From positions 2,976,001 to 3,040,000 of the forward strand of contig OY760650.2 in assembly GCA_963663845.2 (NCBI GenBank): 64,000 nt of DNA, written 5' to 3'. Position numbers and translations under genes: made by a program. The notes below the pieces were generated by a model, which saw only the letters and a program-made list of their open reading frames with translations, was not told the origin of the DNA and made no database searches. Of this stretch, positions 32,067 to 40,101 are shown piece by piece; position 1 is the first letter of the stretch; every line of letters starts with the position of its first letter. The stretch comes from Versatilivorator sp963663845 (GTDB lineage Bacteria > Acidobacteriota > Terriglobia > Versatilivoradales > Versatilivoraceae).

Positions 32067-35000
32067 ATGTTGTGGAGTCAGACCGTATCTCTCACAAGGG
32101 CTTTTCTCCCCGGCGTAATTCTGGCGCCAACCCTGGTTGCCATCGGGTTGGGAGCCAGCTTGGCGCCAATCCCGGCAACCGCGGAGGCCAGTCCGGAGGA
32201 AACCGAAAACGTCCGCGGCGAGTCCTCCTCCGGATTCACCCTCAAGGTGCCGGTAGAAGAGGTGGTGGTCAATGCCATCGTCACCGACCGGGACGGGAAG
32301 CCCATCACCGATCTGACCGTTGACGATTTCGAAGTCTTCGAAAACCGCAAGAAGCAGACCATCCAGTCGTTTTCCCGGGAAATCCACCAGAGCCCGCAAA
32401 GCTCCCTGACCTGGGGCAGCGCGGTCGGCGCCGAGGAACCGGCGGCGGCCCCTGAAAAGCCCCGGCTGCTGAGCCTGGTCATCGACGACCTCACCTACCC
32501 CCCGGTAGGCACCCTCAACCGCACCATCCAGGCCATCCGCGGATTCGTGGAAAGGGGATTGAATGCGGGAAACTACATCTCCATCGTCACGGCCTCCCGC
32601 GGCTACTTCGTCCCCTTCACTCAGGACAGCGAACTGCTGCTGGCCGAGATCGACAGAATCCACAAGAAGCTGGATTTCACGCCGTCCATGAACCACCCGG
32701 GATGCGTCACCATGACCGATGCTCAAGCCGAGGAAATCGATGTCGTTTCGGCGGCGCCGGGCATCCGGGCCTTCGACGTGGCCATGGCCGAAGCCGAAAT
32801 CTGCGGGATAGGCGGCGCCTCGGCCAACCCGCTGAACGATGGACAGCGAGCGAGGGTCCGTTCACCCAGCCTCGATCCGACCCAGCAGGCCGTCGAAACC
32901 TATGTGCGCAGCCTGGCGTCCCAGCGCCTGTCCTTCACGAAGGCCCGCACCCGGCGCTTGCTGGATGTTCTGCGGGGGCACATCCGTTCTCTGGGACCGG
33001 TGGAGGCGCACAAATCCATAGTGCTGCTCTCGGCAGGCTTCCTGCACCGGGCGCTTCGCTATGAGTTGGAGCGCCTGGTCGACGTGGCCCTGAAGACCGG
33101 CATCATCTTCAATTCCATCCGGACCACCGGGCTGGAAACCAGCTCCCTGTACGACGTTAGCGAAGGCCACAGCAGCCTCCGGCTGGACAAGGCCTGGCTG
33201 GTCATGGAGGACCGCAGTCAAAAGGGGATGTCCCTCGAATATCTGGCCCGGGCTACGGGAGGCACCTACTTCAAGGACAACAACGACCTGGGGGCGGGTC
33301 TGAGACAGGTGGTCGACCGGCAGTTCTCCTACTATGTCCTGAGCTACGCCACCCCTCCCAAGAAACCCGACGGGCGCTACTACAGGCTTCGAGTGAATGT
33401 CTCACGGCCCGGAGTCCGGGTCACTCACCGCAAGGGCTTCTTTGCTCCCAAGGAGCGCTTGTCCCCGGAAGAACAGAAGAAGAAGGAAATGCTGGAGGCC
33501 ATGCGGGCGCCCACCGATCTCGGGGAAATCCCGCTGCAGATGTCCTACCACGCCTCCCGCCTGGATGGAGACACCTACCGGTTGGAGATCGTGACCCGGC
33601 TGGGATTCGAGGATCTGCCCTTCCTGGTGGAAGAGGGCAAGCGGATCAATCGGATCAACCTGGCGGTGGTCGCCTTCGACGCCAGGGAGAAGTATGTCGG
33701 AGGAGACGAGAAGGCCTGGAACTTCGAGCTCGTCGACAGCAGCTACCAGTCTCTGCTGCGATCGGGCCTGACCTCCAAGGTCGTGCTGGAGGTTCCGGCG
33801 GGGCGCTACCAGGTCAAGGTGGCGGCCCGGGAGAACCTCAACGCCGGACTGGGATCGCTCCGTCGAACCGTTGAGGTGCCGCTGCCCGCAGACCGGGATA
33901 CCATGGGAACCCTGCAAAAGACCACGCTCCGCGGACTGCGGTCATCCGAGCGGCGCCAGGATCTGAATCTGGACTTCAAGGCCAACGTCTTCTACCAGGA
34001 GTCCGACCGGGCTCTGGTCCTGATCTCGGCCGCGGTCTCCCACGGATCGGATGGGAATATGGCAAGAAGCTGGTTGCCGGGGAAAGACCTTCGCCTGATG
34101 GGAGTTGCCTACTCCGGCGACGGTCAGGCCGCGTCGATTTTCAGCCAGACGCTCCCGCTGGCCTACGGGAAGGCGGAATCGGCCGTGCAGGGATTCCTCA
34201 AGCTGAAGCCGGGAAAGTATCGCATCAAGCTGGTGGCTGCAGACCGCCAGGGCAGATTGGCCACCACCGAAGAGGCGCTGTGGATTCCGTCTCTTCCCCC
34301 GGATGCGCTCATGGCCAGCGGCCTGATCCTGAGTCAGAACCTGGCGCCCTTTTCTCCGGCGGTGGCCGGAATGCAAGTCCCGGAAGCCCGCTGGCTGTTT
34401 CACCGCGGGTATCAGGTGAAGCCGGCGATCGGCAACGAAGTTGTTCCTCCTCAGCCTCTGGCCCTGTTCTACAAGCTCTACAACGCCTCCAAGCTGGAGG
34501 ACGGCAACCTCACGGCTCACGTCCAGGCCGTCAAGGACAACGGCGAGGCCGTCGACTTTCCGCCCATCGCGCTGGACCGCAACCACCTGGAAGAGCGGGC
34601 GCCCGGTCAAATTGCCGTCGGCTTCAAGCTGTCCACCCTGCCCTTGAGCCCTGGCAGCTACCGATTCGAGATCAGGACCGAAGAGTCGGACAGCGGCCGA
34701 GCCACCATCACCGAGACCGATTTCGTGGTGAGACAGGGCTCGGGAACGGCCGCATCCGGGGACGTGCCCTCTCCGGTCATTGCCGGTCAGACCCGCGCCG
34801 AACAATTTTCCGGTCCGGAACGGGTCTTTCGCCTCGACCTGAAGAAGATCCGGGACAGCCTGAAGATCCCCCGGTCCTCGGGCCGTACGACTCCCGCACT
34901 GGCCTACCGGTTCCGCGGCGATATCCTGGCCTGCTCCGACGACCAGGGAGAGCTCGGGTACAACCCCGATCATCCAGGCGAATGCGGGGATTTGCGCAGG

Positions 35001-36389
35001 AGCCCATTGCAGTCGCAAACCTTGAGGGGAAGGAATCTCTTTGGAGCCAACCTGAGCGGCATGGACCTGAGCAAGGCTGATCTTCGGGATGCGGTGCTGC
35101 CAAGGGCCGACCTGACCCAAGCCAGACTCTGGGGGGCCGACTTGCGAGGCGCCGATCTTCGAGGCGCGAAACTTTCGGGCGCCGAACTGATCGAGGCCAG
35201 GCTGGACGGCGCGCAACTGCAAGGGGCTGATCTGACCGATGCCAGCCTGACCCAGGCCAGCCTGGAAGGCGCCGACTTGCGAGGCGCCGATTTGCGGCGC
35301 GCCATTCTGAAAAATGCTCACTTGAACCAGGCCGATCTTCAGATGGCCGACCTGTCGGAAGCCGTCCTGTTCGGCAGCGATCTGAGGCGGACCGACCTTC
35401 GGGGGACAAGAATGACCCAAGCCGCCCTGGTCGATGGAAAGGCGGCCGACGTCTCTATTGTTGTTTCCTCTGGCGGCAGGATCAGAATCGGCAGGACGCG
35501 GTTTGCCGGAGCCCGTTATGACGAGAATACCCAATTGCCGTTCGACTCCAGACAGGCCGCCACCAGGAACATGCAACCCGCCGACACCCCCTCCGTCTAC
35601 GATCGCCCCGAGTTCACGATGGAACCCGGCTCCGAGGAGTTTACGGTCAGCGGCTTCGCACCGCCCACTCTTGCCCTGGGCCGGCCCGGCGGCGTGCCGG
35701 CCGACGCCGAATGGCCGGACTTTCTGCAAGCCGTCCGTCGCAGGATCGACGCAACCTCCCAAAATCTGCCCAACTTCGTGTGTCGCCGCCGGACAGAGCG
35801 ATTCGAGAGGCTGTTCCGAGGTTGGCGGGAGAAGGACCGGTTCCAGGAAGAGCTCATGTTCACCAACGGAGAAGAGAGCTACCAGCCGGTGGAGGGGCAA
35901 CAGGCATCGGGCAGCCAGGACGGCACCTATTCCATCGGGGAATTCGCCGCCGCTCTCCGCAACGTGTTCGCTCCTGAAAGCAGGACTTCCTTCCGTCCGG
36001 AGGAAGCCGAGGAGATTGCGGGACGTCAGACCCTGCGGGTGGCCTACCGGGTACCACAGCAGGCTTCCTCTCTTCAGTTGACCTACGAGGGCAATCCCCT
36101 GCGGGTGGGCTACCGCGGATTGTGCTGGATCGACGTCAACTCTTACCAGGTTGTCAGACTCACCAAGGAGTTGGTCGATCTTCCCGAGGACTTTCCCATC
36201 AAGGCGTCGGAGATGAGCATCGCCTACGACCGGATCCGGATCGGTGGGGGCCAACACTGGCTTCCGGTCCGGGCTCAGTTCAACCTGTCGGTCGGCATCC
36301 TGCAGAGTGTCCGGATCCACACTCGAAACATCATCCGGTTCACCGACTACCGACAATTCGAAACCGACGTGAAGCTGCTGCTCGAGTAG
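32067..36389 (+). CDS. giant VWFA-related protein with pentapeptide repeats and LolA-like C-terminus
   Basis: The 1440-residue protein begins with a signal or anchor segment (about 1-35). The family signature is VVVNAIVTDRDGKPITDLTV. A VWFA-like domain covers about residues 60-480 (LLSLVIDDLTYPP; YYVLSYATPPKKPDGR). A long middle region of beta-rich segments follows (about 490-980). Residues about 985-1125 form a pentapeptide-repeat solenoid, with many A(D/N)LxG units such as GADLRGADLRGAKLSGAEL. The last 225 residues (about 1215-1440) resemble a lipoprotein-sorting/LolA-like fold. The combination is unusual. It is the third gene of an RDD-VWFA-VWFA run. The predicted location is the periplasm or surface; the function is unknown. 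Confidence 0.8.
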   Translation: MLWSQTVSLTRAFLPGVILAPTLVAIGLGASLAPIPATAEASPEETENVRGESSSGFTLKVPVEEVVVNAIVTDRDGKPITDLTVDDFEVFENRKKQTIQSFSREIHQSPQSSLTWGSAVGAEEPAAAPEKPRLLSLVIDDLTYPPVGTLNRTIQAIRGFVERGLNAGNYISIVTASRGYFVPFTQDSELLLAEIDRIHKKLDFTPSMNHPGCVTMTDAQAEEIDVVSAAPGIRAFDVAMAEAEICGIGGASANPLNDGQRARVRSPSLDPTQQAVETYVRSLASQRLSFTKARTRRLLDVLRGHIRSLGPVEAHKSIVLLSAGFLHRALRYELERLVDVALKTGIIFNSIRTTGLETSSLYDVSEGHSSLRLDKAWLVMEDRSQKGMSLEYLARATGGTYFKDNNDLGAGLRQVVDRQFSYYVLSYATPPKKPDGRYYRLRVNVSRPGVRVTHRKGFFAPKERLSPEEQKKKEMLEAMRAPTDLGEIPLQMSYHASRLDGDTYRLEIVTRLGFEDLPFLVEEGKRINRINLAVVAFDAREKYVGGDEKAWNFELVDSSYQSLLRSGLTSKVVLEVPAGRYQVKVAARENLNAGLGSLRRTVEVPLPADRDTMGTLQKTTLRGLRSSERRQDLNLDFKANVFYQESDRALVLISAAVSHGSDGNMARSWLPGKDLRLMGVAYSGDGQAASIFSQTLPLAYGKAESAVQGFLKLKPGKYRIKLVAADRQGRLATTEEALWIPSLPPDALMASGLILSQNLAPFSPAVAGMQVPEARWLFHRGYQVKPAIGNEVVPPQPLALFYKLYNASKLEDGNLTAHVQAVKDNGEAVDFPPIALDRNHLEERAPGQIAVGFKLSTLPLSPGSYRFEIRTEESDSGRATITETDFVVRQGSGTAASGDVPSPVIAGQTRAEQFSGPERVFRLDLKKIRDSLKIPRSSGRTTPALAYRFRGDILACSDDQGELGYNPDHPGECGDLRRSPLQSQTLRGRNLFGANLSGMDLSKADLRDAVLPRADLTQARLWGADLRGADLRGAKLSGAELIEARLDGAQLQGADLTDASLTQASLEGADLRGADLRRAILKNAHLNQADLQMADLSEAVLFGSDLRRTDLRGTRMTQAALVDGKAADVSIVVSSGGRIRIGRTRFAGARYDENTQLPFDSRQAATRNMQPADTPSVYDRPEFTMEPGSEEFTVSGFAPPTLALGRPGGVPADAEWPDFLQAVRRRIDATSQNLPNFVCRRRTERFERLFRGWREKDRFQEELMFTNGEESYQPVEGQQASGSQDGTYSIGEFAAALRNVFAPESRTSFRPEEAEEIAGRQTLRVAYRVPQQASSLQLTYEGNPLRVGYRGLCWIDVNSYQVVRLTKELVDLPEDFPIKASEMSIAYDRIRIGGGQHWLPVRAQFNLSVGILQSVRIHTRNIIRFTDYRQFETDVKLLLE

Positions 36390-36430
36390 CCGATAGATTT
36401 CTTGGGTCGGCAGGGCGGAAGCGGCGCAAT

Positions 36431-36467
36431 TGCCGGTTCAGCAAACTGCTGGGCAGGAAAACCGGCA
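36431..36467. terminator. possible bidirectional hairpin terminator
   Basis: TGCCGGTT (36431-36438) pairs with AACCGGCA (36460-36467), enclosing a smaller CAGCA/TGCTG hairpin. It sits between the convergent VWFA and lactonase genes. There is no T-run, so the assignment is tentative. Confidence 0.3.
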
Positions 36468-36478
36468 GGGGATTGCCG

Positions 36479-37645
36479 TCACTCTGCATCCAGCGGCACC
36501 CAGCGCAGGCAGGAGGGGCTGGGCAACTCCAGCACCTGTCCCGTGGGGGTGAGTCTTCCGGTCTGTTGATCGACGGCGAAGGTGACGACGGTGTTGCTCT
36601 CCCGGTTCAGCGCGATCAGCCACCTGCCGCTGGGGTCCAGGTTGAAGTTGCGCGGGTAGCTGCCTTGGGTGGGAGTGGTGTCGACAGCAGTGAGGCGGCC
36701 GCTGTCCTGGTCGATGGAGAACACGGCAATGGAGTCGTGCCCGCGATTGGACCCGTAGAGGAACTTCCCCGTAGGGTGGACGACGATCTCGGCGGTCCAG
36801 GTCTCCCCTGGGAAAGATGCCGGAACCGTGGGAATCCGCTGAAGCTCCTCCAGGGTCCCGCGCCGCTCGTCCCACTTCAGCGCCATCACCACGTTTCCCG
36901 TCTCCTCGATGATATAGCAGTACCGGCCGGAAGGATGAAAGGCCAGGTGGCGGGGGCCGCTGCCCGGCCGGAACGGGAACTCGGCGGGGGCGTGGGGCTG
37001 CAGCACCGCCCTGGCGGCATCGACCCGGTAGAGGTGGACCTTGTGGGTGCCGACGTCGGGGACGATCAAGAAGCGGTCGTCCGGCGCGAAGTTGGCGGAG
37101 TGGGGATGGGGCGGCTCGGCGCCCCGGTGCTGCATGATGCTCACCGTCTCTCCCAGCCGGCCGTCTCCGAGCACCCGGTAGGAAGCCACGGTGCCGGTGA
37201 CATAGTTGGCCACGGCCAGCATGCTGCCGTCGCCGGCCAGGCTGATGTGACAGGTGCCTCTGCCCTGGGCCGGCTGCTGGTTGAGCAGCCTGAGCCGGCC
37301 GGATGCCGGATCGACGGCATAGGCGCTGACCATTCCAGGGCGGCCTCCCACCTCGTTGGTGGAGTAGAGGGTGCGCCGGTTGGGGTGGACGGCCAGGTAG
37401 GAGGGGTCTTCCGCTTCCAGCGCCAGGCGGATGGGGCTCATCCTGCCGCTGGAGGTCTCGAAACGGCTCACGTAAATGCCCTTGCCGCCGTGCTCTCCCC
37501 GGGTAAAGGTGCCGAAATAGGCCAGGACGTGTTTCGAAGTTTCGGATTGCATGGGGTTCGGCTGTTGGGGGTCGGAATTCCCGCAGCCGCCCGCAAGGGC
37601 GGCCAGAAAAAGGATACCGGCAGGAAAAGGGCGGCGCAAACTCAT
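36479..37645 (-). CDS. lactonase-family (6-phosphogluconolactonase-like) lipoprotein
   Basis: The 388-residue protein carries a lipoprotein signal with the lipobox LAGGC (Cys21). The remainder is a seven-bladed propeller of the YbhE/lactonase type: YFGTFTRGEHGGKGIYV, then DPSYLAVHPNRRTLYSTNE, then PHPHSANFAPDDRFLIVPDVG, then GPRHLAFHPSGRYCYIIEE. The family hydrolyses 6-phosphogluconolactone or related lactones. Export as a lipoprotein argues for a different extracytoplasmic lactone. Its ATG overlaps the stop of the M19-like gene upstream (ATGA), so the two are probably translationally coupled. Confidence 0.8.
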   Translation of the reverse strand: MSLRRPFPAGILFLAALAGGCGNSDPQQPNPMQSETSKHVLAYFGTFTRGEHGGKGIYVSRFETSSGRMSPIRLALEAEDPSYLAVHPNRRTLYSTNEVGGRPGMVSAYAVDPASGRLRLLNQQPAQGRGTCHISLAGDGSMLAVANYVTGTVASYRVLGDGRLGETVSIMQHRGAEPPHPHSANFAPDDRFLIVPDVGTHKVHLYRVDAARAVLQPHAPAEFPFRPGSGPRHLAFHPSGRYCYIIEETGNVVMALKWDERRGTLEELQRIPTVPASFPGETWTAEIVVHPTGKFLYGSNRGHDSIAVFSIDQDSGRLTAVDTTPTQGSYPRNFNLDPSGRWLIALNRESNTVVTFAVDQQTGRLTPTGQVLELPSPSCLRWVPLDAE

Positions 37646-38787
37646 GCTCCTTCAGGGCGGTTGCCGGGACCGGCGTCCTGGGACCGGGGGAGGTGGGTTT
37701 CAAAGAACCGTTGCCAGTTGCGGAACATGACGTTCTCGACGGCCTCGGAGGAATAGCCCCGCCGCTCCAGCACCCCCGCGATCTTCCCGTAGTCGGCCAC
37801 CGTGTCGATTTCCGCCGGAGCCCCTCCGCTGCCGCCCTGGCCGTCGGTGTCCCCGCCGATGGCGGCGTGGCGGCTGTTGCCCGCCAGTTGACAGACATGG
37901 TCGATGTGGTCGCAGTAGTCCGCCAGCGTCACCGCCTCCTTGGAGTAGACGCTGCACCGGGGAGGAACGGGGCCGCCCCAGTCCCGCCCCGGCCGATAGA
38001 GCATCCAACTGTCCATGGAAGCCCCGATCACTCCGCCCCTGCCGATCACGGCCCGGAGCTGGTCATCGGGGAACTGCCGCTCTCCCGGGACGATGGCCCG
38101 GCAGTTCTGGTGGCTGGCCAGCACCGGACCACCGAACAGATCCAGGGCCTCCCGCACCGAGGCGTCGGAGGCGTGGGTGACGTCCAGGATCATTCCGGCC
38201 GAATCCATCTCCCGCAGCAGCGCCTTGGCGGGCGGGAACAAGCCCCCCGAGGTCCCGGTCCCGGTGCCGTGGCAGTAGGTGCTGAGTCCGTAGTGGGAGA
38301 GGCTGATGACCCGGATTCCGTCCTCCCACCACCCGGCCACCTGCGTCGTCTCCAGAATGGGGTCGGCCCCCTCCATGCCGAGGATGAATCCCACGGGCAA
38401 CTCGTCCCGCAACTCACTGTTCGACCACGATTCCAGATGGTCGGAGACATCCGCCCCCGTCCGCAGGATGCTGGCCTCGCCGCGCACCTCCAGCATCCGG
38501 TAGTAGGCCAGTTGAGCCCGGGCCGCGGCGTAGGTCATCTCGGGGCCGCGGTATCCCCACAACGGGCTCCCGGAGCGATAGTGGCGGGCCACCACCTTGA
38601 CCAGGGCCGCGGCGATTCCGCCCCGGCGCATCTCCGGCAGGGAGGCCATGGTCTCGGCGTCGGGGCGGTTCTTCTCGGCGAAGCGGTCGGGAGCGGCGCC
38701 GCGAACCTCCGGGAGGGGAAGGGTCAGGTCGCGGTTCAAGTCCATGGCGCCAATGGCCATGGGGTAGTCCCCGTCGATGATCAGCAT
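37642..38787 (-). CDS. membrane-dipeptidase-like (M19) protein lacking the HxD ligand pair
   Basis: The 381-residue protein has the M19 fold features: EGADPI with the bridging glutamate, ILDVTHASDASV and LASHQNCRAI with two histidine ligands, FPDDQL and IGGDTDGQGG. M19 enzymes are dizinc peptidases that cleave dipeptides or beta-lactams. The N-terminal HxD that binds the first zinc is missing: where family members have DGHND, this one has IIDGDYPMAIGAMD. It may have lost activity or use another metal arrangement. No signal peptide is seen. A strong GGAGGT site lies five bases before the ATG. It is coupled to the lactonase gene downstream. Confidence 0.75.
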   Translation of the reverse strand: MLIIDGDYPMAIGAMDLNRDLTLPLPEVRGAAPDRFAEKNRPDAETMASLPEMRRGGIAAALVKVVARHYRSGSPLWGYRGPEMTYAAARAQLAYYRMLEVRGEASILRTGADVSDHLESWSNSELRDELPVGFILGMEGADPILETTQVAGWWEDGIRVISLSHYGLSTYCHGTGTGTSGGLFPPAKALLREMDSAGMILDVTHASDASVREALDLFGGPVLASHQNCRAIVPGERQFPDDQLRAVIGRGGVIGASMDSWMLYRPGRDWGGPVPPRCSVYSKEAVTLADYCDHIDHVCQLAGNSRHAAIGGDTDGQGGSGGAPAEIDTVADYGKIAGVLERRGYSSEAVENVMFRNWQRFFETHLPRSQDAGPGNRPEGA

Positions 38788-38864
38788 GGTCCACCTCCCT
38801 GCGTGTCAATTCGGGCTCGGAACCGGAAGGATCCGTTGCATCGCTTCAATCCGGCCGGCAGGTC

Positions 38865-39845
38865 TCATCCTCCGGCAACCTGGGCGATCTCATCCATCCA
38901 GACCACTCGTTCGGCCGTGGAATCGAAGTTGGGTGTCTGCTGTCCCACTCCCGACCAGTACCCCTGCCTGGACTGCAGCCGGATCAGATTGTCGCCGATC
39001 CTGAGAGCCATGGCCCGATACTTTTCCTCTCCCGTGATTCGGAAGAGCAGGGAAGCGGCCCAGCCCACCTTGCCGGCCCGGATCAGTCGGAAGAGCTCGT
39101 CGCTGGCCCCTTCGGCAAAGCGCATGTATTCAATAGCCAGGTCCAACCACTGTGCCTCTTGACTGACCTGGTACAACCGGCAGAGGAAGCCGGCGGCGAT
39201 TCCCGGGTTGAAGAAGGCCTGGTCGGTGCGGGAGTCCGCCACCACCACATGCCGTATAGCCTCACCCGGATTGAACGCGGTATGCAGACCGTTACTTCTG
39301 CTGTAGACGGTGTAGAGTTGCCTTGGAAAATCCGGCTGAGCCTCCATCAGGTTCTTCAGCCAACCCGCGGCGCGGCAGGCCTCCTCGGTCTTGCCCATGG
39401 ACAGACAGGCCAGTCCGCACAGGCTCACCACCATCAGGTCCTGCCTGGTCTCCGGGGTGCGTTCGGTGGGGTCCGAATAAAAGCCTCCGGTTTTCTCATC
39501 CTGAAACCCCAGCAGGAAGTGGACTCCCCGCGCGGCCAGGTCGAGCTGGCCCAGCCGTTGTGCCCCCAGGATGACCCAGGCATTGAAATAGGCGCAGGAG
39601 TATCCGGAGGCCCCTTCCTTCTTGGGCCCGAAATCGCCCCCGGGAGTCATTCCCCGGGTGCGAATCCACTGGCAGAGGCGGTTGGCGGCATCGTTATGCC
39701 CGCAGACCTGAAAGGCGGTGAGGACCTTGTAGTAGTCGTCCAGAGCCGGTCGGCTCCGGGGAAAGTCTCCCCGGATGCCCTGATGGCGCAAGAGAAAGGC
39801 GCCTCCGCGGTCTCTGGCCTGCTTGAATCGGGGGGCGGGGTCCAT
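38865..39845 (-). CDS. alpha/alpha-barrel protein of unknown function
   Basis: The 326-residue protein has repeated amphipathic helices with aromatic residues typical of (alpha/alpha)6 barrels: DYYKVLTAFQVCGHN, then YFNAWVILGAQRLGQLDLAA, then GIAAGFLCRLYQVSQEAQWL. Such barrels include terpene-cyclase-like and sugar epimerase or glycosidase folds. No catalytic motif could be fixed. There is no signal peptide. It lies 77 bases upstream of the M19-like gene on the same strand, so it may be the first gene of a three-gene unit with the peptidase and lactonase. Confidence 0.55.
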   Translation of the reverse strand: MDPAPRFKQARDRGGAFLLRHQGIRGDFPRSRPALDDYYKVLTAFQVCGHNDAANRLCQWIRTRGMTPGGDFGPKKEGASGYSCAYFNAWVILGAQRLGQLDLAARGVHFLLGFQDEKTGGFYSDPTERTPETRQDLMVVSLCGLACLSMGKTEEACRAAGWLKNLMEAQPDFPRQLYTVYSRSNGLHTAFNPGEAIRHVVVADSRTDQAFFNPGIAAGFLCRLYQVSQEAQWLDLAIEYMRFAEGASDELFRLIRAGKVGWAASLLFRITGEEKYRAMALRIGDNLIRLQSRQGYWSGVGQQTPNFDSTAERVVWMDEIAQVAGG

Positions 39846-40101
39846 GGCTCGGTCCGGTTGGTTCCGCCGACAGGGTAGACCCTCTTTGAAAGAGTATCAA
39901 TGGATTTCGGAGGCCGAGGGAGGTGAAGTTGACCATGGACCCTTCTGCAAATGGCCTTGCTGCCTGCACCAGGCAGGTCGAACCAACCGTTTCTCTGTCG
40001 AACCCCCATCGGAGATGGTAACCTTGTTTCTGAGACAGGACACCCGGATCGGCTCACCGATCGGGTCGCCCTCGCCTGCCTTCCAAGCTCGAGGAATCGT
40101 C

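Noticed and set aside
35000..35420. Pentapeptide region read as low-complexity DNA repeat or assembly artefact
   Set aside because: The codons vary while the A(D/N)LxG pattern is kept and the frame is continuous, which fits a real protein repeat.
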